Source: JBEKYD01 sp049509915 (GTDB lineage Bacteria; Acidobacteriota; Terriglobia; Bryobacterales; Bryobacteraceae). From it: a stretch of DNA of 30,102 nucleotides. Below, in pieces: positions 22,424 through 29,971 of the stretch. The notes under the pieces were generated by a model. It worked only from the letters and a program-made list of their open reading frames with translations, searched no databases and had not been told where the DNA came from. The stretch spans positions 1 to 30,102 of the forward strand of contig JBEKZL010000056.1 of the NCBI GenBank assembly GCA_049509915.1, given 5' to 3'. A program made the translations under genes and the position numbers. Position 1 is the stretch's first letter; the number at the start of each line of letters is the position of its first letter.

Positions 22424-23587
22424 ATGTCGATTCCCCTCGCCTACAACCTGCGCAACCTGGTGGTCCGCAAAACCACCACCATCATGACCGCGCTCGGCAT
22501 CGGGCTGACGGTTGCTGTGCTGCTGGCGATTTTGATGATGGTGAACGGGCTGCGCTCGACGCTGGCTGCTTCCGGCGATCCTCTGAACGTGCTGGTGATG
22601 CGGCACGGGTCCGATTCCGAGTTGGTCAGCAATTTCACCCGCACCCAGTTCCAGGACTTGAAATTCAAAGCGGGGATTGCCGCCGGTCCGGATGGCCAGC
22701 CGCTGGCATCGCTCGAGCTGGTGTCCATCCTGAATCTGGCCAGCGTCGATAACCCGCAGGGAAACAATTTGACCGTGCGCGGCCTGCTGCCGGTGGGGCA
22801 GCGCCTGCGTCCTTCCATTCACCTCATGAGCGGGCGTTGGTTCGAAGCGGGCAAACCCGAAATGGTGGTGGGTAAATCCATCGCCGCTCGATATCCCGAC
22901 GCCCAAATCGGCAAGAAGATCGCCTTCGGCCGCAGCCAGTGGCTGATTGTGGGTGTGATGGATGCCGGTACCGGTGCGCAAAATAGCGAAATCTGGGCCG
23001 ACCTCAACCAGCTATCGAGTGACATGAACCGTCTGGAGGTGCTCAGCTCGGCCCTGGTGCGCGCTCCCGACGCCGTCACCGCCAAGGCCCTGGTGAACGA
23101 TATCGAGAACGATCAAAAGCTCGGGCTGCATGCCATCGGCGAACGGGATTATTACGACCAGCAGACCGATTCCGCCAAACCGGTGGAATACGCCGGCATC
23201 TTCGTCGCCATCGTAATGGCCATCGGAAGCAGCTTCGCCGCCATGAACACCATGTACGCGGCGGTGGCGCGGCGCGCGCGGGAAATCGGCACGCTGCGGG
23301 TTCTGGGCTTTTCCAAGGGCAGCATTCTGCTGAGCTTCTTCCTGGAATCGGTGTTGCTGAGCGCGCTGGGCGGGGTGGTGGGCTGCCTGCTGGTGCTGCC
23401 GTTCAACGGTTACACCTCCGGGATTGGCAACTCCTCGTTTTCCGAGACCGCCTTCGCCTTCCGCGCCACTCCGCCGATTCTGGCGATGGGCCTCGGCTTC
23501 GCCATCGTCATGGGGTGCCTGGGCGGTTTCTTCCCCGCCCAATCGGCGGCGCGCAAGCAGATTCTCACCGCCTTGAGGGAGTCGTAA
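22424..23587 (+). CDS. ABC transporter permease, MacB/FtsX-type (second of two)
   Basis: The ATG 2 bp after the first permease stop gives a 387-residue protein with the usual N-terminus MSIPLAYNLRNLVVRKTTT. It has the same layout: helix 1 (TIMTALGIGLTVAVLLAILM), a periplasmic MacB-type domain (about residues 45-250), and an FtsX core (YAGIFVAIVMAIGSSFAAMNTMYAAVARRAREIGTLRVLGFSKG, quoted as landmark pieces GIFVAIVMAIGSSFAAMN and REIGTLRVLGFSKG). The two permeases are similar in plan and probably form a heterodimer. The longer frame starting further upstream has no family resemblance. The HlyD-family gene follows after about 67 bp. Confidence 0.9.
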   Translation: MSIPLAYNLRNLVVRKTTTIMTALGIGLTVAVLLAILMMVNGLRSTLAASGDPLNVLVMRHGSDSELVSNFTRTQFQDLKFKAGIAAGPDGQPLASLELVSILNLASVDNPQGNNLTVRGLLPVGQRLRPSIHLMSGRWFEAGKPEMVVGKSIAARYPDAQIGKKIAFGRSQWLIVGVMDAGTGAQNSEIWADLNQLSSDMNRLEVLSSALVRAPDAVTAKALVNDIENDQKLGLHAIGERDYYDQQTDSAKPVEYAGIFVAIVMAIGSSFAAMNTMYAAVARRAREIGTLRVLGFSKGSILLSFFLESVLLSALGGVVGCLLVLPFNGYTSGIGNSSFSETAFAFRATPPILAMGLGFAIVMGCLGGFFPAQSAARKQILTALRES

Positions 23588-23654
23588 ACGCGCGAGTTGT
23601 AGCCGCGACTGCGGGGACCGGTTGCTGAACGGGCCACGGTAATTGCGAGATGTC

Positions 23655-24989
23655 ATGGACGCCGAACTGAAGAGCTTGAAAATCGACCGTAGCAAGCGCC
23701 GCGCTTCCAACGGCGGTCGCCGTGCCGCCTGGATCGTAGCCGTGGTGATTTTGCTGGCGCTGGCGGCGGGCGGCTGGAGCCTGATCGGCTCGCGCCTCAA
23801 TCCGCCCGCCGATGTTGCTATTCTGCGCGTGCGCGCGGTGAGCGCCGGCTCGGTGCCCGAAGGCGTGGTGCTCAATGCCACCGGCTACATCGTGGCTGCG
23901 CACAAGATCGAACTAGCCGCCAAAGTCGTCGGCAAAGTGAAGTGGATCGGCGTCGATAAGGGCGACCACGTGAGGGAAAATGAAGTGCTGGTGCGCCTGG
24001 AAGACGACGAATACCAAGCCCAGTTGCAGGAAGCCAAGGGGCAGCTGGCCAACCTCGAAGCCCAGCTGGCCGAGGCCATGCATGGCTCCCGTCCGGAGGA
24101 AATCGCGCAGGCACTGGCCAACCTCAACTCCGCTAAAGCCGACCTCGACAACGCCAAAGTCACCCTCGACCGCAACCGCCAGTTGGTGAAGGAAGGTCTT
24201 ACCGGCAGGCAGGCCGTGGACGACGCGCAGGCCCGTTACGACGGCGCGGTTCACAAAGTGGATTCGCTCGACAAAAGCTACGTGCTGGCCAAGCTCGGCC
24301 CGCGCCAGGAGGAAATCGATTCCCTGCGCGGGCAGGTGGAGCAGGCCAAGGGCGCGCTGGCCTATGCCCAAACCAACCTGGCCAACACCGTGATCCGCTC
24401 CCCGGTAACCGGCACCATTCTGGAGCGCGAGGTGGAAAAAGGCGAGTTCGTGACCAATAGCAACGTGGGCGACCGTGGCGCCAAAGGCTACGTCGTCTCC
24501 CTGGCCGATCTGAACGATCTCGAAGTCGAGCTCGATATCAGCCAGAACGATTTCGCCAAGCTGCGCTCCGGCCAGCACGGCACCATCACCACCGACGCAT
24601 TTCCCGACCGTAAATACGACGGTTTCATCAAGGAGATTTCCCCGGAAGCCAACCGTCAGAAGGCCACCGTCCAGATCAAAGTGAAAGTGGCGCGGCCGGA
24701 TGCCTATCTGCGGCCCGAGATGAACGCCAGCGTGGCGTTCGTGGCCGATGAAACGCCGGACGCGTCTGCCGCGGCCCCTCGCCCGGTGGTGATGGTCCCC
24801 GCGGCGGCCGTGCACGACGGTGCCGTGTTTGTGATGCTGGACGACAAGGCCGTGCAGCGCGCCGTCAAGACCGGAGAAACCAGCGGCGCCAACGTGCGCA
24901 TCCTGGAAGGGCTGGTCGGCGGCGAGGATTTGATCCTCGATCCTCCGGCGACGCTTAAAGACGGTGCCAAGGTTCGGAGGAAGGGGTAA
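23655..24989 (+). CDS. HlyD/MacA-type periplasmic adaptor protein
   Basis: From the ATG at 23655 the protein has 444 residues. It has one N-terminal membrane anchor (about residues 24-42, AAWIVAVVILLALAAGGWSL), a lipoyl/barrel-sandwich half (VVGKVKWIGVDKGDHVRENE), a long coiled-coil hairpin (about residues 120-235, rich in QLQEAKGQLANLEAQLAEA-type sequence and QAVDDAQARYDGAVHKVDSL), the return lipoyl strand (NTVIRSPVTGTILEREVEKG), and the beta-barrel and membrane-proximal domains. This is the adaptor that links an inner-membrane ABC or RND pump to an outer-membrane channel. It is encoded with two permeases and an ATPase. A TTG at 23643 is a less likely start. Confidence 0.9.
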   Translation: MDAELKSLKIDRSKRRASNGGRRAAWIVAVVILLALAAGGWSLIGSRLNPPADVAILRVRAVSAGSVPEGVVLNATGYIVAAHKIELAAKVVGKVKWIGVDKGDHVRENEVLVRLEDDEYQAQLQEAKGQLANLEAQLAEAMHGSRPEEIAQALANLNSAKADLDNAKVTLDRNRQLVKEGLTGRQAVDDAQARYDGAVHKVDSLDKSYVLAKLGPRQEEIDSLRGQVEQAKGALAYAQTNLANTVIRSPVTGTILEREVEKGEFVTNSNVGDRGAKGYVVSLADLNDLEVELDISQNDFAKLRSGQHGTITTDAFPDRKYDGFIKEISPEANRQKATVQIKVKVARPDAYLRPEMNASVAFVADETPDASAAAPRPVVMVPAAAVHDGAVFVMLDDKAVQRAVKTGETSGANVRILEGLVGGEDLILDPPATLKDGAKVRRKG

Positions 24990-24995
24990 GCGCGC

Positions 24996-25676
24996 GTGAG
25001 CGAGTTCATTATCGAAACCAAGCATCTCAGCAAGGAGTTTTTGCGCGACGAGTTCCACATCGTCGCCCTGAAAGACGTGAGCGTGCGGGTGGCAGCCGGA
25101 GAGTTTGTCGCCTTGATGGGGCCTTCGGGCTCCGGCAAATCCACGCTGCTGCATCTGGTGGCGGCCATGGACCGGCCCACCTCCGGAGAGATTCGGGTGC
25201 TCGGCCACGATTTGCGTGAATTGAACGACCGCCAGATCGCCCATTGGCGCAACGAGAACGTGGGGTTTATCTTCCAGCAATTCAACCTGATTCCGGTGTT
25301 AACCGCTCTCGAGAACGTGGAGCTGCCGCTGAAGCTCACCAACCTCAATAAGGCCGAGCGCAATGAACACGCCACTACGGCGCTCAAGCTGGTGGGGCTG
25401 GGCGACAGGCTGCGGCATTTTCCGCGCCAGCTTTCCGGTGGCCAGGAGCAGCGCGTGGCCATCGCCCGCGCCATCGCCACCGATCCGGCGTTGATTCTGG
25501 CCGATGAGCCCACCGGCAATCTGGATGCAGCCTCGGCCCATGAAGTGCTGGAAATTCTCTCCAAGCTCAATTGCGATTTCGGCAAGACCATCGTTATGGT
25601 CACGCACGACCCTCACGCCGCCCGCTTCGCCAGCCGCATCTACAACCTGGAAAAAGGCGAGCTTCTGGCGGCGTGA
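24996..25676 (+). CDS. ABC transporter ATP-binding protein, MacB/LolD-type
   Basis: The 226-residue protein has a complete ABC ATPase: Walker A GPSGSGKST (about residues 42-50), Q-loop FIFQQFNLIPVLTA, signature LSGGQEQRVAIARAIA (about residues 146-161), Walker B LILADEPTGNLDAAS, and the H-loop in MVTHDPHAARFA. Q rather than the usual Q-Q in the signature is normal variation (LSGGQEQ). The start is GTG with GGAAGGGG about 9 bp upstream, 6 bp after the adaptor stop. It powers the two upstream permeases. It belongs to the MacB/LolD/FtsE subgroup by length and sequence. Confidence 0.93.
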   Translation: MSEFIIETKHLSKEFLRDEFHIVALKDVSVRVAAGEFVALMGPSGSGKSTLLHLVAAMDRPTSGEIRVLGHDLRELNDRQIAHWRNENVGFIFQQFNLIPVLTALENVELPLKLTNLNKAERNEHATTALKLVGLGDRLRHFPRQLSGGQEQRVAIARAIATDPALILADEPTGNLDAASAHEVLEILSKLNCDFGKTIVMVTHDPHAARFASRIYNLEKGELLAA

Positions 25677-25702
25677 ACAACTAACCAGCCGCGACTAAAG
25701 GG

Positions 25703-25851
25703 GGTGCTTAACCGATCTGGGGATTCGGCGGTATAGCTGCGGCAACCGCTCCCTCACGGCCGCGGCTCGGTTACGATTGCCGCGTGTTTTCAGTCACTTA
25801 CCGAGCCGCGACCGCCAGGGAGCGATATTTACCCCGGATCGGTTCAGCACC
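25703..25851. repeat. Modular palindromic dispersed repeat (150 bp)
   Basis: Two outer modules are inverted: GGTGCTTAACCGATCTGGGG at 25703-25722 and its complement at 25832-25851 (18 of 20 matches). Two inner modules are also inverted: 25747-25771 (CGCTCCCTCACGGCCGCGG plus CTCGGT) and 25800-25824 (22 of 25 matches). The region lies between the ABC ATPase stop and the FAH-family start and could form a cruciform or a large RNA hairpin. Related copies are at 21141-21200 and 2983-3036. Confidence 0.75.
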
Positions 25852-25915
25852 TGGCCAGAGGGAGCGGTCTTCTCCCGGTTGTCGCGATGCTACAATCTCG
25901 CGAGGGAGCCTCCGG

Positions 25916-26791
25916 TTGCGATTCGTCACATTCTATCGAAACGCTGAGCCAGTAGATCGGGAAGAAGCCACCGAGCCGGGGGCGCTTCTCGATGGCCGTG
26001 TCGTCAGCCTTCGCGGCGCTGGATTTGCCGATTTGCTGGGAGTAATTTCGGGCGGGGGCGACGCGTTGGCCCGCGTCGGCCGTTGGGTTACCCACGCCCC
26101 ATCGGGTTCGGTTTACGACCTCGGCTCGGTCCGCTTGACGGCGCCCATTGCGCGGCCCGGGAAAATCGTCTGCATCGGGCTGAACTACCGCGACCACGCC
26201 GCCGAAGCGCGCCTGGAGATCCCCGCCGTGCCCACGGTGTTTGCAAAGTTCTCCACCGCCGTCATCGGTCCCGGCGAGGCCATCGTTCTGCCGCGCAACT
26301 CGACCAAGCCCGACTACGAGGCCGAGTTCGCGGTGGTGATCGGCCGCCGTGGCCGCCACGTTTCCGAGGCTGACTGGCGCTCGTGCGTGTTCGGCTACAC
26401 CATTCTGAACGACGTCAGCGCGCGCGACTTCCAGACCGCTACCAGCCAGTGGACCATGGGCAAAACGTTCGACACCTTCGCCCCGTTCGGACCGGCCATC
26501 GTCACCGCCGACGAGATTTCCGATCCCCACAATCTCCGGATTTCCCTCGCTATCAACGGCGAAGTGTTGCAGGATTCGAGTACGGCGAACCTGATTTTCG
26601 GCGTGCCCAAACTGATCGCGTTTTTATCCAGCGTGTTCACCCTCGAGCCCGGCGATCTAATTTCTACCGGTACGCCCGCCGGAGTCGGATTCGCACGTAA
26701 GCCCCCGCGCTGGCTGGCGCCTGGCGACCAGGTCAGCATCAAAATCGACGGCTTGGGCGAACTGGTGAACCCGGTGGTGGCCGAAAGCTGA
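25916..26791 (+). CDS. Fumarylacetoacetate hydrolase family protein
   Basis: The start is set at TTG 25916, 7 bp after GAGGGAG (25902-25908), giving the family-like N-terminus LRFVTFYRNAEPVDREEAT; the longer frame is not supported. The 291-residue protein has the FAH core: KIVCIGLNYRDHAAEARL (about residue 83), KPDYEAEFAVVIGRRGRHV with the metal-ligand acidic cluster (Glu/Glu/Asp of the DxE-type motif), GYTILNDVSARDFQT, KTFDTFAPFGPAIV and STGTPAGVGFARKPP. Such enzymes cleave C-C bonds of 2-oxo acids (fumarylpyruvate, 5-oxopent-3-ene-type substrates) in aromatic degradation. The exact substrate is not predictable. It has no operon partner here. Confidence 0.9.
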   Translation: MRFVTFYRNAEPVDREEATEPGALLDGRVVSLRGAGFADLLGVISGGGDALARVGRWVTHAPSGSVYDLGSVRLTAPIARPGKIVCIGLNYRDHAAEARLEIPAVPTVFAKFSTAVIGPGEAIVLPRNSTKPDYEAEFAVVIGRRGRHVSEADWRSCVFGYTILNDVSARDFQTATSQWTMGKTFDTFAPFGPAIVTADEISDPHNLRISLAINGEVLQDSSTANLIFGVPKLIAFLSSVFTLEPGDLISTGTPAGVGFARKPPRWLAPGDQVSIKIDGLGELVNPVVAES

Positions 26792-26814
26792 TCGCTGCCA
26801 GAATTGAAGCAATC

Positions 26815-26857
26815 GCGCCCGTAGCTCCCGTGGATAGAGCGGCTGGCTTTGAACCAC
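26815..26857 (+). tRNA. 5' half of a tRNA (truncated)
   Basis: The acceptor 5' strand GCGCCCG, the TA at positions 8-9, a D-arm stem GCTC/GAGC with a GTGGATA loop, and an anticodon-arm-like GCTGG CTTTGAA CCA follow each other at the right spacing. If the loop is read strictly, the anticodon is TTG (Gln-type), but the body resembles an Arg/Gln tRNA. No GTTCRA T-arm and no complementary GGGCGC acceptor 3' strand follow, so only about the first 43 bases survive. It cannot be a functional tRNA and is probably the scar of an integration or deletion event. Confidence 0.6.
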
Positions 26858-27140
26858 GTTCAGGCTGTATCCAGGGGCATTGCTGGCATAAAGAATCAAT
26901 AACTTAGACGGTCCCCTCCGCCGCGAATTCCCTCATGTCCCCTCACGTCTAGCACAAAATCCAGCACACGAAAAAAATGACGTTTTGGTTTTCCCGTTTG
27001 GCCCAAGGGTCTGGAAGGCTATCGGCGGCTGACGTTCATGACGCTGGATGCCGACATCTGGCGTTTGCCCGACCAGCGTTTGGCGGGTGCTCAGCCCTGG
27101 GGGGCGCGGACATCATTACGGTGACGGCTGTGGCACGAGC
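26858..27140. other. Intergenic scar without supported gene
   Basis: The bases between the tRNA half and the surface-protein pseudogene have no frame with protein-like composition. The part at 26940-27000 is AT-richer than the neighbourhood. I see no inverted repeat or attachment core that could be tied to the tRNA fragment. Confidence 0.4.
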
Positions 27141-27564
27141 ATGAAAATGGCCCTGAAAGGCAGCCGGAACGCCGACGCCCTCGCGTCCGGCGAGGACGAA
27201 CTGCGAGGCAAGGTCAATTATCTGATCGGGAACGATCAGGCGCAGTGGCACCCGGGCGTGTCCACATTCTCCAAAGTCCGTTTCGCAATGTCTATCGGGG
27301 CATCGACCTGGTCTACTACGGCAACTCGAATATGGAGATGTATTTATTCTCCAATTCCAGTATGCGGCGGCGACGACGCCCGCGACGCGCGGCCAGTACG
27401 TGGTGATCTATTCTACGGGACTGGGAGCTGTGGGCAATCAGCCGGCAACGGGCGCTACAGTTTCCGACGCATCGGCAACGTACGTCCAGATGCCTACAGT
27501 GACCATCGGCGGAGTCGAGGCATCCACCAACTTTGCCGGTCTGGCTCCCAGTGCAGCCGGGTGA
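27141..27564 (+). pseudogene. Collapsed SBBP / TIGR03437-type surface protein pseudogene
   Basis: The N-terminal piece (27141-27340) encodes MKMALKGSRNADALASGED, GKVNYLIGNDQAQW and, after a one-base frameshift near 27284, RNVYRGIDLVYYGN. Together these form the front domain of acidobacterial SBBP-repeat surface proteins. A second piece in another frame (27350-27561) encodes QYVVIYSTGLGAVGNQPATG and TVTIGGVEASTNFAGLAP, the C-terminal domain abundant in Solibacter (TIGR03437-type), ending at a TGA after AAG where functional copies continue LYQVN. The middle with the repeats is gone, so the gene has collapsed by an internal deletion plus frameshifts. The IS630-type remnant abuts the 3' end. Confidence 0.75.
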
Positions 27565-27735
27565 TCTGCTCCAACGTTCGGCGACACCGAGTGAGCTTCT
27601 CCCGGATGGATTCGACTGTGGCGGTCCACACGAAGGGCCTTAAGTGTTGACTCCAGGCTTTGAGAAACGCCTCGATGGACGCCTGCAAGTCGGCTAAGCT
27701 GAGAAAGACACTGCGGATGGCCTCGTTGTCCAGGT
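27560..27735 (-). pseudogene. Truncated IS630-type transposase, C-terminal end
   Basis: The frame reads LDNEAIRSVFLSLADLQ, then IEAFLKAWSQHLRPFVWTATV and ESIREKLTRCRRTLEQI. The PFVWTAT then SIxEKxxRCRxTLEQ pattern is the typical C-terminal end of IS630-family DDE transposases. The catalytic part upstream is missing or unrecognisable (27736-27925 in the same direction is not convincingly transposase). The homology ends near 27560, next to the stop of the collapsed surface-protein gene, so the insertion may have caused that truncation. Terminal inverted repeats and the TA duplication were not found. Confidence 0.7.
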
Positions 27736-28009
27736 GGAATCGGGCCGGGGGAATGATTTTCCCGTTGCCGCTGCTTGCCCGCCGCCAGCCGCCGCGAAAC
27801 GCAGCTCACGCTGCGGTCGAACCGGCGCGTTAACTCCAGCACCACCGCCGCGGCTTCGCTCATCGGCCACGCCACCGCTTCCTGTTCGCAGAACGGAACC
27901 CGGATCCCTGGCCCGGAGGGTCACTCGGGGGAGACTCAGCTGCTTAACCGAGCTTTGCCGCGAAAATTCAGGCTAGCAATCCAAGGTAGTGAACTCCCGG
28001 AGTGAACGA

Positions 28010-28687
28010 GCCTTACCGGATGAGCACCCGGCTCCGGACCTCAACACAAAGCATTGGGAAGGTGTCGAACGGGTCGATTTTTTGGTTGTCCTCGGTGATC
28101 ACTTCGCGTTCCTTGAGGATCTTTTGCAGCCCGCGCAGCAAGCGGTCCATGTCTCCGTCGGCGGCCTGGAGGAGCCTGCCCAATTCCTCGGGAGTTATTG
28201 GATCGCGGGTGTGCATCAGTTCGCCAACCAGCTGTCGTACTTGTTCTTTCTGGTGCAATCGACCGGGGTCGGGCGGGGAGGGAAGCGCCGGGGCGGGATT
28301 CTCTTCGATGGGCGAAGTTTCCGGCGAAGGAATCGTGGCTGCTGGTGGAACCGACTCCGCCGGCATCTGGGGGATTGGCTAGACACCGCCGGACGGGGCT
28401 TTCTGGCAGGTCGGGGATGCTTTGCCCTCACCGCCTCGGGCAACCGGCAGCAGGTGCCGCGATGCTTCACGCTGTCGACCTGCACGACACCTTTCCGGTT
28501 CAATTTCCGCAAAGCGGTTTGGGTTTGGCGCCAGCTGAGACCTGTGGCTGTGGCAACCATATGGATGTTTTCTGAAACCTGCTCCTGTCGTTGCAAAACG
28601 GCGGTACAGATAGACAGCGACCTTGAATTCGGCTCCGCTCAAGTCCCGCATGTGATCGGCGATCAGGGTGTGGAGGTAGCTCATCAA
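28010..28687 (-). pseudogene. Frameshifted winged-helix (replication/DnaD-like) gene
   Basis: Three frames form one continuous reading: LIADHMRDLSGAEFKVAVYL with YRRF (frame 1, from 28687), then ATGLSWRQTQTALRKLNRKG and VVQVDSVKHRGTCC (frame 2, up to about 28400), then PIEENPAPALPSPPDPGRLH and ELGRLLQAADGDMDRLLRGL (frame 1 again, after a TAG). The middle part has a clear winged-helix DNA-binding motif, and the tail is a Pro-rich linker and helical domain. Two opposite shifts, near 28597 (in a GTTTTG tract) and near 28400, restore the frame. The product resembles plasmid or integrative-element helix-turn-helix proteins. It may be a pseudogene or hold assembly errors. Confidence 0.6.
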
Positions 28688-28739
28688 TACGAAAGCGTCC
28701 GAGCGCGTCGGAAAGGCGATTTTTTGCTCTCTGTTAAGG

Positions 28740-29160
28740 GCTCTATCTCATCCGGCTATTTCGGCCAAGATTGGTGATTATGACCGGCGCATAAATGCAA
28801 TTTATTACATTTTTCTCAAAGGAATTTGCAGTGCAAACGACCGGCGAGGAAGGTTTCCTGGGTTGTTGGCCGGGGGTGAGAAAGCTCGCCGCTGCCTGGC
28901 CACGCGCGCAGGAAAGATGTTTCAATGTATAAGTCGTTCAGAAACAGGATTGATAGGTGATATTGGCGATGCTTTGTAAGATTGTAAAGACATTGGCCGG
29001 TTATTCCGCCTACGCGGTTTTGACGTGAGCGCGACGCGGAAACCCTGGTAAAGGGATAGGTCAATACGAGTTTTCCAGCATACCTAAACGGCCTAAATGG
29101 CCCTTCGGCATCGCCACAACCAGTTTAGGCGATTGCGAAATTGACGATCAGCCCGGTCAC
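28740..29160. other. Gene-free AT-richer stretch
   Basis: About 420 bases without a supported gene and with visibly lower GC than the rest of the window. Short frames on both strands have no recognisable features. Nothing here matches a known RNA gene, and I found no clear inverted repeats other than short AAAC/CCTAAA-type repeats near 29085-29130. Confidence 0.4.
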
Positions 29161-29484
29161 AGTTTCCGGTTGGTCACCACCACCACGGCCATGATGCCCT
29201 CTCCAGATTGGGAAACTGCGTTAGGGAGCGCCCGAAGTCCAGCCCTATGGATCGCGATCTTGGAGGTTCCCGGCCGACCCACCCGAACCGGCACCCCCAT
29301 GCCGCATCTAAGTTCGGCCGACAATGTGCAGCCGGCGATCGTGCCGGTGGTCGAGGGCAGAACGGAGTCTGGGAGGCCTTGGGGGGAAGAAAAACGCGGT
29401 GGCCGCGCCGCAATACCTGGTGATTTCACCCAAATACAACGATTTCGATGACAGCTTGGCCAGGCCGACTGCCGCCGCGTTCTC

Positions 29485-29889
29485 ATGTCGGGCGCCGACA
29501 AATACTTCGACCAGGGCGACCTGATCGTGAGCCCGAAACTGCGGGAACCGTTTCCCTTCTGCGTCGAGTGCAAACACCGGAAGATCTTCCGGCTGGAGAG
29601 TCTTTTCACTCCGAGCAAGGAGTTCTTGGACTATCATCGGCAGGTCTTATCTGCTTGTGAACGAGAAGGGAACTGCCGAATTCCGATGGTGGTAGTCCGC
29701 GGCCAGCGTGGTTCTATCCTGGCCTCGGTACCTGCCTGGGTCATAGTGGGAAGATACGGTCTGCCTAAGAATTCAACCGCGATTAATTATCCGGCACTCG
29801 GCTCCAGGTGGTTGATGACGGACCTGGACAGTTTTCTGCAGGGAGTGTTTGCCAATAAAGGCTGCATAGACAGCCAAAGCAGTACGTAA
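29485..29889 (+). CDS. Phage- or element-like PD-(D/E)xK nuclease fragment (ECK motif)
   Basis: The frame gives 134 residues with GDLIVSPKLREPFPFCVECK, the acidic residue followed by a strand and the ECK triad typical of PD-(D/E)xK resolvase or endonuclease-like proteins in phages and integrative elements, and then IPMVVVRGQRGSILASVPA, a matching C-terminal strand pair. The N-terminal helix expected in such proteins is missing or lies in another frame upstream. A stop lies about 12 codons before the ATG (QLGQADCRRVL in frame). No Shine-Dalgarno is present, so this is probably an N-terminally damaged remnant rather than a complete gene. Confidence 0.55.
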   Translation: MSGADKYFDQGDLIVSPKLREPFPFCVECKHRKIFRLESLFTPSKEFLDYHRQVLSACEREGNCRIPMVVVRGQRGSILASVPAWVIVGRYGLPKNSTAINYPALGSRWLMTDLDSFLQGVFANKGCIDSQSST

Positions 29890-29922
29890 TCTTTTTTCAC
29901 GTAAGGAGCGCGATCGACCTCG

Positions 29923-29946
29923 GGGGTCACCCAAAACCGGCCAGTT
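29923..29946 (+). repeat. Head-to-tail repeat, unit 1 (IS-end-like)
   Basis: GGGGTCACCCAAAACCGGCC plus AGTT (24 bases) is immediately followed by a near copy at 29947-29971. The GGTCAC..AAAACCGGCC type recalls the multiple short repeats at IS21-like ends, but this is only resemblance. Confidence 0.5.
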
Positions 29947-29971
29947 GGGGTCACTTCAAAACCGGCCAGTT
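29947..29971 (+). repeat. Head-to-tail repeat, unit 2 (IS-end-like)
   Basis: GGGGTCACTTCAAAACCGGC plus CAGTT (25 bases) differs from unit 1 by one insertion and few substitutions. The two are in direct tandem without spacer. No transposase of this type is inside the window; it may lie to the right of it. Confidence 0.5.

Noticed and set aside
25868..25896. TACAAT -10 before the FAH-family gene
   Set aside because: The hexamer is good (25891-25896), but the -35 position reads TCTTCT, so a promoter is not claimed.
26815..26890. Complete tRNA gene
   Set aside because: The 3' half lacks a GTTCRA T-loop and a strand complementary to GCGCCCG, so only a fragment is called.
27048..27650. 200-residue plus-strand open frame
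   Set aside because: Only its middle part (27141-27284) is the surface-protein piece. The rest is out-of-frame sequence, so the region is described as a pseudogene instead.
27989..28777. 262-residue plus-strand open frame
   Set aside because: It overlaps the frameshifted winged-helix gene on the other strand, which has clear conserved helices. The plus frame has no ribosome site and no recognisable domain.
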